From: Prochlorococcus sp. AG-335-I21
GTDB taxonomy: Bacteria > Cyanobacteriota > Cyanobacteriia > PCC-6307 > Cyanobiaceae
Length of the DNA stretch: 43,776 nt
Assembly: GCA_003282225.1 (NCBI GenBank)
Contig: QBZO01000004.1
Span: forward strand, 1-43,776
Direction of reading: 5' to 3'
Shown in pieces: positions 32,069 to 41,421 of this stretch. The notes under the pieces are model-generated. The model did no database searches. It saw only the letters and a program-made list of their open reading frames with translations, and had not been told where the DNA came from. A program made the position numbers and the translations under genes. The stretch's first letter is position 1. Each line of letters opens with the position of its first letter.

Positions 32069-33007
32069 ATGAAATCAGTTATCTTCCAAGAAACAGCCAA
32101 ATTAAAAAAACCTGTTCCTGCAGAAAAAGTTATAGAACTCTCGGATAGATTACTTGAACCATCTAGTCACTCTAAAAGATATCCGCCTAGATTGCACAAG
32201 ACATGGGGGACAATCTTTTTTATGATTGCCATACATTTATTATCCTTAATAGCTTTACAACCTCAGTTTTGGAGTATGCCTGCAGTAACGGCATTATTTT
32301 TCTTTTACTGGTTAACTGCTTGTCTAGGAGTCACTTTGGGTTATCATCGTTTACTTTCCCATAGATCGTTTGTTGTTCCAAAATGGTTGGAGAGATTTTT
32401 TGCCACATGTGGAGCTATCAGTTGTCAACATGGACCAATAGATTGGGTTGGATTACATAGACATCATCATTCATTTTCAGATACAGAAGTAGATCATCAC
32501 AATAGTAAGAGAGGATTTTGGTGGAGCCACATGGGTTGGATGTTTAAAGACGTAGAGGCGTTAAAAGCTGTACCAAAATTAAGTGCAGATTTAATTAAAG
32601 ATCCATATTATAGATTCCTTAATAAATATTTTCTCTCCTTACAAATCCCTATTGGCTTATGTTTATATGCGATAGGACAAAAATTAGGTGTTGGAGGATG
32701 GGCATTAGTATTATGGGGAATACCTCTAAGACTTGTAGTGGTTTATCACATTACTTGGTTAGTAAACTCAGCTACCCATTGTTGGGGTAAAGCTCCTTTT
32801 GAAAGTGGCGATGGATCAAAAAATAATGTTTGGGTTGCAGCTTTAACCTTTGGAGAAGGATGGCATAACAATCATCATGCATTTCCTAATTCAGCTAGAC
32901 AGGGATTATTTAAAGGCCAAATTGATTTAACTTGGGAACATATTAAAATTCTTGCCAAATTAGGATTAGCAAAAAAAGTAAAATTACCCTCTAGGTCTTA
33001 TTATTAA
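32069..33007 (+). CDS. desC: Acyl-lipid delta-9 fatty acid desaturase
   Basis: Three His boxes: GYHRLLSHRSF, GLHRHHHSFSD, EGWHNNHHAFP. Met at 32069 (MKSVIFQETAKLKKP) preferred over the ORF-track start at 32021. Confidence 0.93.
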   Translation: MKSVIFQETAKLKKPVPAEKVIELSDRLLEPSSHSKRYPPRLHKTWGTIFFMIAIHLLSLIALQPQFWSMPAVTALFFFYWLTACLGVTLGYHRLLSHRSFVVPKWLERFFATCGAISCQHGPIDWVGLHRHHHSFSDTEVDHHNSKRGFWWSHMGWMFKDVEALKAVPKLSADLIKDPYYRFLNKYFLSLQIPIGLCLYAIGQKLGVGGWALVLWGIPLRLVVVYHITWLVNSATHCWGKAPFESGDGSKNNVWVAALTFGEGWHNNHHAFPNSARQGLFKGQIDLTWEHIKILAKLGLAKKVKLPSRSYY

Positions 33008-33028
33008 ACATATTAAATAAATTTTTTC

Positions 33029-33484
33029 ATGGCTAAAAGAGTAAAAGTCGTTTTAACAGAATCAGTTGCAACTCTTGGTAGAGATGGTGATGTGGTAGAA
33101 GTTGCACCTGGTTATGCCAGGAATTTCTTATTACCATTTGGTAAAGCAGCTAATGTAACTCCTTCAATTCTGAAACAAATTGAACGAAAAAGAGCAAAAG
33201 AAAAAATTGCTGCAGAGAAAGTAAAACAAGAAGCTATTGACTTTAAAACTGCATTAGCAACTATTGGAAGATTTACAATCAAGAAACAAGTTGGTGAAGA
33301 TGGTGTCCTTTTTGGAACTGTTACTAATGGAGATGTTGCTGAAGCTATAGAGGCAGCTACGAAAAAAGATATTGATAGAAGAGATATAACTGTCCCAGAT
33401 ATTCATAATTTAGGTTCTTTCGTTGCAAAGATAAAACTACATCAAGAAGTAAGTGCGGAAGTAAACATTGAAGTAACAAGTTAA
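33029..33484 (+). CDS. rplI: 50S ribosomal protein L9
   Basis: [36 protein letters not shown]. Confidence 0.98.
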
Positions 33485-33542
33485 TAACTTTGTTGCATTA
33501 TTTGGAAAAGTAGTCAGAGTATATATCTAAGTCTTTAAGTAC

Positions 33543-34925
33543 ATGGTTTCAGTTCCTTTTTCAAATAATGGGTCTAATAAAAATTTTAAAAAAGACTTTA
33601 ATAATGAAAATGCCGGTTTAGTTCCTCCCCAAAATATTCAAGCGGAAGAAGCTGTTTTAGGGGGAATTTTACTTGATCCTGATGCGATAGGAAGGATTGC
33701 GGATTTGATTAAAGCAGAGGCCTTTTATATCAATGCTCATCAAGAGATATATAAAACCGCCTTAATGTTGCATACACAAGGCAAACCTACAGATCTAACT
33801 TCAATGAGTGCATGGCTTGCTGACAATGGATCACTTGAAAAGATTGGAGGCAATTCTAAATTAGTAGAGCTTGTAGAAAATGTTTCTTCAACAGCTTCAA
33901 TAGAACAAGTTGCGAATTTAATTAGTGATAAATTTATAAGAAGACAACTCATACGATCTGGGAATGAAGTTGTTCAACTAGGATTTGATCAAACACAAGA
34001 AACTAATGAAGTTTTAGATAAGGCAGAACAGAAAATTTTTGAAATTAGTCAAGAAAAACCGACAAAAGGTCTGACCCAAGCAGCAGAAATTCTTACAAGC
34101 ACTTTTAATGAAATAGAGTCCAGATCATTAGGAACATCTGTAGCTGGTATTCCAGTAAATTTTTATGACCTTGACGCAATGACTCAAGGCTTTCAAAGGA
34201 GTGACCTAATAATTGTGGCAGGAAGACCCTCAATGGGGAAAACTTCAATGGTTTTAAACCTAGCAAAGAATGTAGCTCAATCTCAGGATCTTCCTGTTTG
34301 TGTATTTAGCCTTGAGATGAGCAAAGAACAACTTACATATAGATTACTTTCCATGGAAGTAGGCATAGAAAGCGGAAGATTAAGAACCGGAAGACTACAA
34401 CAAGAAGAATGGCCTTTACTTGGAGAAGGAATTAACTCTTTAGGTCAACTGCCAATTTTTATTGATGATAAACCTAATTTAAGTGTTTTAGAAATGAGGT
34501 CTCTATGCAGAAGATTAATAGCTGAGCAGAAAAAAGAACTTGGTTTAATAGTTATTGACTACTTACAACTGATGGAGGGTACAACACCTGATAACAGAGT
34601 TCAAGAGCTATCTCGTATTACTAGAGGTCTCAAAAGTATGGCAAGAGAATTAAAAGTACCAGTAGTAGCTTTATCTCAATTAAGTAGGGGAGTTGAATCA
34701 AGAACAAATAAAAGACCTATGTTAAGTGACCTTAGAGAATCCGGATCTATAGAACAAGATGCAGACTTAGTATTAATGATTTATAGAGATGAGTATTACA
34801 ATCCAGAAACTGAAGATAGAGGAATAACTGAAATTATTGTCACAAAACACAGAAACGGTCCTGTTGGAACTGTTAAATTATTATTTGAACCTCAGTTTAC
34901 AAGATTTAGAAACTTAGCCAACTAA
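33543..34925 (+). CDS. dnaB: Replicative DNA helicase
   Basis: [65 protein letters not shown]. No intein interruption visible. Confidence 0.98.
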   Translation: MVSVPFSNNGSNKNFKKDFNNENAGLVPPQNIQAEEAVLGGILLDPDAIGRIADLIKAEAFYINAHQEIYKTALMLHTQGKPTDLTSMSAWLADNGSLEKIGGNSKLVELVENVSSTASIEQVANLISDKFIRRQLIRSGNEVVQLGFDQTQETNEVLDKAEQKIFEISQEKPTKGLTQAAEILTSTFNEIESRSLGTSVAGIPVNFYDLDAMTQGFQRSDLIIVAGRPSMGKTSMVLNLAKNVAQSQDLPVCVFSLEMSKEQLTYRLLSMEVGIESGRLRTGRLQQEEWPLLGEGINSLGQLPIFIDDKPNLSVLEMRSLCRRLIAEQKKELGLIVIDYLQLMEGTTPDNRVQELSRITRGLKSMARELKVPVVALSQLSRGVESRTNKRPMLSDLRESGSIEQDADLVLMIYRDEYYNPETEDRGITEIIVTKHRNGPVGTVKLLFEPQFTRFRNLAN

Positions 34926-34936
34926 TCATCACGATA

Positions 34937-36901
34937 ATGAAAGATCCACAATCCCCAAATGAGTCTTTTGAAATTATTGTTATTGGAGGCGGACATGCAG
35001 GCTGTGAGGCTGCAATAACGACTGCAAAATTAGGATTTTCTACTGCGTTATTTACAATAAATTTAGATAGGATTGCTTGGCAACCATGTAATCCAGCCGT
35101 AGGTGGGCCAGCAAAAAGTCAATTAGTCCATGAGGTTGATGCTTTAGGAGGAATCATTGGACAATTAGCTGATGAAACTGCAATCCAAAAAAGAATTTTA
35201 AATGCCAGCAGGGGGCCAGCCGTTTGGGCATTAAGAGCTCAAACAGACAAAAGAGAATACTCAAAGCGAATGATAGAAATACTCCAAAACACAGATAATC
35301 TTTCATTAAAGGAGGCTATGATTACTGAATTAGTGACAAAAGAGGTAGAAACTTTTACCAATAACTCAAAGAATACGACTAAACAAATCAAAGGTGTAAA
35401 AACTTTTTTTGGAACCTACTATTCTGCAAAATCAATAATAATTACTGCAGGAACTTTTTTGGAAGGAAGAATCTGGATAGGCAATAAATCAATGTCTGCA
35501 GGAAGATCTGGAGAGCAAGCGGCACAAGGATTAACGCAAAGCTTACATAATCTTGGAATAAAAACTGAGCGATTAAAAACTGGAACTCCTGCAAGAGTGG
35601 ATAAAAAGAGTATTTCTTTTGATGAATTAGATATTCAACCAAGTACAGCTGCAGATAAATATTTTTCGTTTGATCCCAAAATCAAAAACAATATGACACA
35701 AGTAAGTTGTCACATAACAAGAACAACTCTAAAAACTCATGAATTAATTCGCAATAATTTGCATTTAACTCCAATATATGGAGGATTTATAGATAGTAAA
35801 GGTCCTAGATATTGCCCTTCAATCGAAGACAAGATTGTAAAATTTGCAGACAAAAATTCACATCAAATTTTCTTAGAACCTGAAGGAATAAATACACCAG
35901 AAATATACGTACAAGGATTCTCTACTGGATTACCTGAAAATATTCAATTAGAACTTTTAAGAACATTACCAGGATTAAATAAATGTAAAATGCTTAGGCC
36001 TGCTTATGCTGTTGAATATGAATACATCCCTGCGACACAACTTAAGTCATCATTGGAAACAATTGAGATAGGAAATTTATTTAGTGCTGGACAAATCAAT
36101 GGAACAACTGGCTATGAAGAAGCTGCTGCTCAAGGATTAGTTGCAGGAATTAATGCAACTAGAAAACTAAATATGAAAGATCCAATAATATTTTCGAGAG
36201 AGAGTAGCTATATAGGTACTATGATAAATGACTTAATTACGAGAGATCTTAAAGAACCATATAGAGTTCTTACAAGTAGAAGTGAATATAGACTTACCTT
36301 GCGTGGAGATAATGCTGATAGGAGATTAACTCCTTTAGGTTTTGAAATAGGCTTAATAAATGAAAGAAGATGGTTAGCTCATAAGAAAAAAATGAAATCA
36401 CTTAAAGAAGAAAATTCAAGATTAGAAAATACGCGTTTAAAATGTACTGATGAGATCGCTAAAAAAATAGAGTTAGATAGTGGATCAAAAATTAAAGGAT
36501 CAACAACATTAAAAGAACTTTTAAAAAGACCAAATCTTCACTATTCTGATTTTATAAAATATGATTTGGTAGACAAAACTCTTCCAATATCAATAATTGA
36601 AGGAGTTGAAATAGATATTAAATACGAAGGCTACCTTAAAAGACAAAAAAATAATATTGATCAGATCAATCGTCAAAGTCTCAAATCACTTTCATCAGAA
36701 ATTAATTATGACCAAATAGATACTTTATCTTTAGAAGCCCGTGAAAATTTAAATAAGATAAAACCTACTAATTTTGGTGATGCATCCAAGATACCCGGTG
36801 TCAGTAAAGCTGATTTAACAGCATTACTAGTTTGGCTCAAAATTAAGGAACTAAAAAAAGAAAAGACAGCTAGTTTTGTTGAAAAAAAGTTATCATCTTA
36901 A
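34937..36901 (+). CDS. mnmG: tRNA uridine-5-carboxymethylaminomethyl synthesis enzyme MnmG (GidA)
   Basis: [94 protein letters not shown]. Confidence 0.99.
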   Translation: MKDPQSPNESFEIIVIGGGHAGCEAAITTAKLGFSTALFTINLDRIAWQPCNPAVGGPAKSQLVHEVDALGGIIGQLADETAIQKRILNASRGPAVWALRAQTDKREYSKRMIEILQNTDNLSLKEAMITELVTKEVETFTNNSKNTTKQIKGVKTFFGTYYSAKSIIITAGTFLEGRIWIGNKSMSAGRSGEQAAQGLTQSLHNLGIKTERLKTGTPARVDKKSISFDELDIQPSTAADKYFSFDPKIKNNMTQVSCHITRTTLKTHELIRNNLHLTPIYGGFIDSKGPRYCPSIEDKIVKFADKNSHQIFLEPEGINTPEIYVQGFSTGLPENIQLELLRTLPGLNKCKMLRPAYAVEYEYIPATQLKSSLETIEIGNLFSAGQINGTTGYEEAAAQGLVAGINATRKLNMKDPIIFSRESSYIGTMINDLITRDLKEPYRVLTSRSEYRLTLRGDNADRRLTPLGFEIGLINERRWLAHKKKMKSLKEENSRLENTRLKCTDEIAKKIELDSGSKIKGSTTLKELLKRPNLHYSDFIKYDLVDKTLPISIIEGVEIDIKYEGYLKRQKNNIDQINRQSLKSLSSEINYDQIDTLSLEARENLNKIKPTNFGDASKIPGVSKADLTALLVWLKIKELKKEKTASFVEKKLSS

Positions 36902-36907
36902 AAGATA

Positions 36908-37552
36908 TTGGTAACAGCACTGAATAATAAACTCTTCAACTCACCAAAAATTTTATGGGAAGAAAAAGCTACTGCTTTTTTGGTTGAAAATGCTTTACCA
37001 AAAATATCTGGAGCATGGAAATTAATGTTACTAGGGGATGGTAGTCCAACAAGGCATTTACAGCTTTTAACTAATCACGAAACAAAAATCAGATTAATAT
37101 CTATGCAGATAGATCCTCTATCTAAAAAAGAAGGTCCAAGAGAAATCGATCAATTAAAAGAACCTTTAATTAGAAGGCAAGTTTGGATTAGAAATCAAAA
37201 CAAAAATCTTGCCTGGGCTGAAAGTTGGTGGAATTCAACACAGGTAAGTAAAAATTTAAAAGCAAAAGAAGAACCAATCTGGAAAAACTTAACTCAAGAT
37301 AGATCAGAATTATTTAGAGAAGTGGACAGCATTTCGATAGTTAATTCAAATTGGTTAGAGGAAGAATTTTGTTTTGAAGGCCCATTTTGGTCAAGAAATT
37401 ACAGATTTTTTCGTAATAAAAAACCTCTAACTATTATTCGCGAAGTGTTCAATCCTCTTTTAGAAACTTGGTTAGGTCCATCAGGAATTCAAAATTTTTC
37501 TAATCTATATTCTTCTTCTTCTAGACCTTGGAATACTTCTTCCATTATTTGA
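36908..37552 (+). CDS. Chorismate lyase (UbiC-type)
   Basis: SGAWKLMLLGDGSPTRHLQLLTNHETKIRLI, PLIRRQVWIRN, AESWWN; cyanobacterial UbiC-like. TTG start as given by the ORF track. Confidence 0.8.
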   Translation: MVTALNNKLFNSPKILWEEKATAFLVENALPKISGAWKLMLLGDGSPTRHLQLLTNHETKIRLISMQIDPLSKKEGPREIDQLKEPLIRRQVWIRNQNKNLAWAESWWNSTQVSKNLKAKEEPIWKNLTQDRSELFREVDSISIVNSNWLEEEFCFEGPFWSRNYRFFRNKKPLTIIREVFNPLLETWLGPSGIQNFSNLYSSSSRPWNTSSII

Positions 37553-38074
37553 AACGCTTTTTGAATTATCTTGATTTACATTAATCTCATTATTTTTTTC
37601 AGAAGATCTTTGCCATCTATCAACCTTTAAATCTGAATAATCCGGCCATTCATCAAAAGAGTTTGATTGTCCATAAGGCAACTTCTTTTGTTTATCCATC
37701 TCGATACTTTTAGGTTGCCTTAAAGATAAAGCCTCTAAAGGACGCTTAGAAAATGGTTTCTCGACATTAATAAATTTAGATTCTCGTGAAAAAGATTTAA
37801 TATCTTGTGCCTCCTCATAACTATTTTCTTGATCAGACCAATCTTCTTCTTCTTCTTCAAAAAACATATCCATTTTATCCGATACCCATCTTCCGACATT
37901 TTTAACATTCCTGCGAGATATTCTTTGAAAATCAGTACTTCTTTTTTTACCTGGTCTAGAACCTGATACACCATCAACAAATTGTCTGCCTGTTTCAAAA
38001 ATTTTATCAACTTGTTTATCAAGTATTGTTCTATCAAAATTATTTCTAAAGTTTCTAGGTCTGCGAAAATTCAT
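37505..38074 (-). CDS. Hypothetical, low-complexity, charged, Arg-rich-tailed protein
   Basis: 189 aa; FRRPRNFRNNFDR N-terminus, acidic FFEEEEEDWSDQ patch, RSIPRSRRRRI C-terminus. 48-bp convergent overlap with the chorismate lyase gene. Confidence 0.75.
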   Translation of the reverse strand: MNFRRPRNFRNNFDRTILDKQVDKIFETGRQFVDGVSGSRPGKKRSTDFQRISRRNVKNVGRWVSDKMDMFFEEEEEDWSDQENSYEEAQDIKSFSRESKFINVEKPFSKRPLEALSLRQPKSIEMDKQKKLPYGQSNSFDEWPDYSDLKVDRWQRSSEKNNEINVNQDNSKSVSNNGRSIPRSRRRRI

Positions 38075-38158
38075 AAATTATCTTTGTTTTTAAATATTAA
38101 GTTACAACAACTTAATAAGAAATTCTAATTAAAGAAACAAAATCACATTTTAAAATTA

Positions 38159-38686
38159 TCAATCAAACAAAATTAAACAGTTTTTATTCCAAGATCCATT
38201 AAAGAACAAATTACAACATTTCTTACAAGCAATATTTCTAATTCTTTTTCTATACATATATTTCTCCCCGCAATTTAAACATTTACCAGTATATTTTAAT
38301 GCCTTTCTTTCAACAGGAAAATTATGTCTAATACTTATCTGAAAATTATTTTCTGCTTTGTTAATTTCATTCATTTTACTCAAAAAATTTGGCCCATGTA
38401 TCTCATTAATATGCAAAATCCTATCTACCCAGGCATGAATCATTTCATGACATAAAGTACTGTAAATTTCATTACACGATAATTTACTTAAAATTGGCTT
38501 TGACAAAATTATTTCAGAGTCAATAACTCCTTTAAGTTGTTTACGCTTATAAAAACCTGCAGTTGTCTTTAATCTATTATCGCTCCATCTAACCTTTACT
38601 AAAGGTTCTCTATTAGTTGTTAAAGATTGATCAAAAAATTGCCCATTAAACTTATGAAATACTGGTAAAAGAGGAATTAGAGACAT
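38159..38686 (-). CDS. SprT-like zinc metalloprotease-family protein
   Basis: HExxH motif in LCHEMIHAWVDRILHINEIHGPNFLSKMNEIN; C-terminal CLNCGEKYMYRKRIRNIACKKCC zinc ribbon. Confidence 0.88.
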   Translation of the reverse strand: MSLIPLLPVFHKFNGQFFDQSLTTNREPLVKVRWSDNRLKTTAGFYKRKQLKGVIDSEIILSKPILSKLSCNEIYSTLCHEMIHAWVDRILHINEIHGPNFLSKMNEINKAENNFQISIRHNFPVERKALKYTGKCLNCGEKYMYRKRIRNIACKKCCNLFFNGSWNKNCLILFD

Positions 38687-38770
38687 TATCGATTAAATTT
38701 AGTATTATTTTGACAAAAAAAGCCATCAAAAACGATTTATTTTCTTAAGATTAAAAAAACTAATCACAAA

Positions 38771-39190
38771 ATGGATGCATCACTAGTAAAAGATATTGGT
38801 TTTAAAGCTTTATTGGTTGGTGGAGCAGTGCTTATATCTTTTTGGACTTTCAATGCTGTTAAGCTTGTTATAAGCGCTAGAGGAATTAATCCATTAGTTC
38901 GGAAATTTTTTGATCAAGTAGCAGCAGGTAGAATAGACGCTGCATACGGATTAACTACTAAAACTTACAAAACACATGTAAAACGTCAGGACTTTCTAAA
39001 ATTTTTAGCTGGCTTAAATTTAAATAAGTATAGAAATCTAAAGTCAGGTAGACCAAGAGTGCAAGAAGATCAAATCATAATTACTTTAAACTTAAAATCT
39101 GAGGATAAGAAAGATGAGCTTCCCTTAGATTTTACTTTTTCAAAAAGTGACAAAGATTGGAAGATAGACAGAATAGCTAAAGTAAATTAG
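38771..39190 (+). CDS. Hypothetical protein, TM anchor plus NTF2/DUF4864-like domain
   Basis: 139 aa; hydrophobic N-terminal helix then FFDQVAAGRIDAAYGLTTKTYKTHVKRQDFLKFLAGLNLNKY. Confidence 0.75.
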   Translation: MDASLVKDIGFKALLVGGAVLISFWTFNAVKLVISARGINPLVRKFFDQVAAGRIDAAYGLTTKTYKTHVKRQDFLKFLAGLNLNKYRNLKSGRPRVQEDQIIITLNLKSEDKKDELPLDFTFSKSDKDWKIDRIAKVN

Positions 39191-39207
39191 GAACGGTTCA
39201 AAAACTT

Positions 39208-40539
39208 GTGAAACATGAAGAACTTCGGAAAGAAGAAATAATAAAAAAATTAGAATTACACCCAAGCAGATTAGATAAAGAAAAAATCATCTTTGAAGCA
39301 ATGGAAAATGAGCTTAATGATTTTTTTGAAGGAATCACTATGGCCTTAGATCCTTTAGTAACTTTTGGTGTAAAGCAAGTACCAGAAAAAGAAGAAGAGA
39401 CATCTAGTCAAGGATGTAAATGGAGTATTTTTAAAGTATTAACAAATCAGTTAATCAAAAGAGAACTTACTGGGCATGCCGCTAGAGATGCAATCAATTT
39501 AGTTATGAAATCCGCAACTAAAGAACAATGGAACGGATTTTATAGGCGCGTATTGATTAAAGATCTTCGTTGTGGGGTTTCTGAAAAAACGATAAACAAA
39601 GTTGCAAAAAAATTTCCAAAGTATGCTATACCTATCTTCTCATGTCCCCTTGCACATGACAGCGCAAACCATGAAAAGAAAATGGTAGGCAAGAAACAAA
39701 TTGAGATTAAATTAGACGGAGTCAGAGTATTAACAATTATTAGAAAAAATAAAGTAGAAATGTTTTCTCGAAACGGCAAACAGTTTAATAACTTTGGTCA
39801 TATCATTACAGAAATAGAAAAAGTATTAGAGAAACATCCTGCCCCCTACGATTTAGTCTTAGACGGTGAAGTAATGAGTGCTAATTTTCAAGACCTAATG
39901 AAGCAAGTACATAGAAAAGATGGCAAACAATCCAAAGATGCAGTTTTACACTTATTTGATATATGTCCGATTAAAGATTTCAAAAAGGGTTTATGGGAAA
40001 AAGATCAAGCTACTAGAAGTATGTTAGTAAAAGATTGGGTAGCAAAAAATGCAACTCTTTTAAAACATGTCCAAACACTTGACTGGGAAAATGTGGATTT
40101 AGATACTCTTGAAGGACAAAGTAGATTTGTAGAACTTAACAAATCAGCGGTAGAGGGAGGATATGAAGGTGTGATGATTAAAAATCCTGATGGGTGGTAT
40201 GAATGCAAAAGAACTCATAATTGGTTAAAAGCAAAACCATTTATAGAAGTTACCTTAAAAGTTGTAGCAATAGAAGAAGGGACAGGCCGAAACGAAGGCA
40301 GACTTGGAGCAATCCTGGTTGAAGGTAAAGATGATCAATATAGATATCGTCTTAATTGCGGGAGTGGATTTAGTGATTCTCAACGTGAAGAATATTGGAG
40401 TGGAAAAGATAAACTAATCGGCCAATTGGTAGAAATCAGAGCTGATGCAAGAACTCAATCTCAAGATGCTGAAACATTCAGTCTTAGGTTCCCAAGATTC
40501 AAGTGCTTTAGAGGTTTCGAACCAGGTGAAAAAATATAA
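39208..40539 (+). CDS. ATP-dependent DNA ligase (T4 gp30-like)
   Basis: Adenylation motif IEIKLDGVRVL, LVLDGEVM, YEGVMIKNPDGWYECKRTHNWLKAKPF; N-terminal RELTGHAARDAINLVMK...RRVLIKDLRCGVSEKTINKV. GTG start. Confidence 0.93.
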   Translation: MKHEELRKEEIIKKLELHPSRLDKEKIIFEAMENELNDFFEGITMALDPLVTFGVKQVPEKEEETSSQGCKWSIFKVLTNQLIKRELTGHAARDAINLVMKSATKEQWNGFYRRVLIKDLRCGVSEKTINKVAKKFPKYAIPIFSCPLAHDSANHEKKMVGKKQIEIKLDGVRVLTIIRKNKVEMFSRNGKQFNNFGHIITEIEKVLEKHPAPYDLVLDGEVMSANFQDLMKQVHRKDGKQSKDAVLHLFDICPIKDFKKGLWEKDQATRSMLVKDWVAKNATLLKHVQTLDWENVDLDTLEGQSRFVELNKSAVEGGYEGVMIKNPDGWYECKRTHNWLKAKPFIEVTLKVVAIEEGTGRNEGRLGAILVEGKDDQYRYRLNCGSGFSDSQREEYWSGKDKLIGQLVEIRADARTQSQDAETFSLRFPRFKCFRGFEPGEKI

Positions 40540-40666
40540 TCATAATGTAATTCGTTTCATAGAGGTCAATATTTAAGCTAGCAGTAAATTATGAAAAACT
40601 AAAAAAGTAGATAATGAAATACACTATTAATGATTAATAAATTACTACATAAAGATATTAATTTGT

Positions 40667-40819
40667 ATGGATAACAAAAATCTTTTCAAATATATTAAAA
40701 CCCCTTGCGGTCAAGCAAAATATATAGAATTGCAATCTAATAAAAGTTTGCTTGGAAAATTAAGACTTTTTTGGTTTGTAATTATTGCTTCTATAAAAGA
40801 TTGGAATATTAGAGATTAA
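40667..40819 (+). CDS. Candidate small protein, 50 aa (absent from the ORF track)
   Basis: ATG at 40667, TAA ending 40819: MDNKNLFKYIKTPCGQAKYIELQSNKSLLGKLRLFWFVIIASIKDWNIRD; balanced composition with one hydrophobic stretch; sits in the gap between the ligase and the DedA-like gene. Confidence 0.5.
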   Translation: MDNKNLFKYIKTPCGQAKYIELQSNKSLLGKLRLFWFVIIASIKDWNIRD

Positions 40820-41420
40820 TTTCTTTTGACTCATTAATATATTCTTTAGCGTATTTTGCTGAAAAATAAACAACCATCAAAGTAGAAACCACACTTATAA
40901 TTGTTATTAATAAATTATTTGTTGGTTGTAAATTTTTTAAGTCCTGCAAACTTTTTGCCAAGCTCCCTATAGAACAATAAAGAAATGTTCCAGGAATGAT
41001 TCCTAAAAGACCAAGAGCAAAGTTTCTAAATTTTATATTATTTAACCCATAAAAATAATTAAGAATACTAAAAGGAAAGAGAGGAGAAAGTCGCGCTAAA
41101 AGGATTAATTTGAGACCACCTTTCTGCACTACTTGTTCCATAAGACTTAATCTGGGGAAACGATTAATAACTTTTTTAAGCTTTATTGATAAAAAACTTT
41201 TTGAAATAAAGAATGCTACTGAAGCTCCAATAACTGCGGCAAAAAAAACTATTATTGAACCAAAGTAAGAACCATATAAAAAACCAGATAATAAAGATAA
41301 CCAAGAGGCAGGCAGAATCAATAAAACAATTAAAATATATAGAAGAATAAAAGCAAAAATTCCAATGTTTGTATTGAAAAAATAGGCTAAGTCATAGATA
41401 TTTTCAAAAAAAAGGGTCAT
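40809..41420 (-). CDS. TVP38/TMEM64 (DedA-superfamily) membrane protein
   Basis: 203 aa multi-TM; SGFLYGSYFGSIIVFFAAVIGASVAFFISK, LARLSPLFPFSILNYFYGLNNIKFRNFALGLLGIIPGTFLYCSIGS. Confidence 0.9.
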   Translation of the reverse strand: MTLFFENIYDLAYFFNTNIGIFAFILLYILIVLLILPASWLSLLSGFLYGSYFGSIIVFFAAVIGASVAFFISKSFLSIKLKKVINRFPRLSLMEQVVQKGGLKLILLARLSPLFPFSILNYFYGLNNIKFRNFALGLLGIIPGTFLYCSIGSLAKSLQDLKNLQPTNNLLITIISVVSTLMVVYFSAKYAKEYINESKEINL

Positions 41421-41421
41421 A

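Noticed and set aside
37735-38037. 100-aa minus-strand ORF
   Set aside because: Alternate frame inside the 37505-38074 ORF; the longer frame has a clean start near 38074 and better context.
38710-38738. Perfect TTGACA -35 hexamer upstream of 38771 gene
   Set aside because: No acceptable -10 at 16-19 bp spacing; not called as a promoter.
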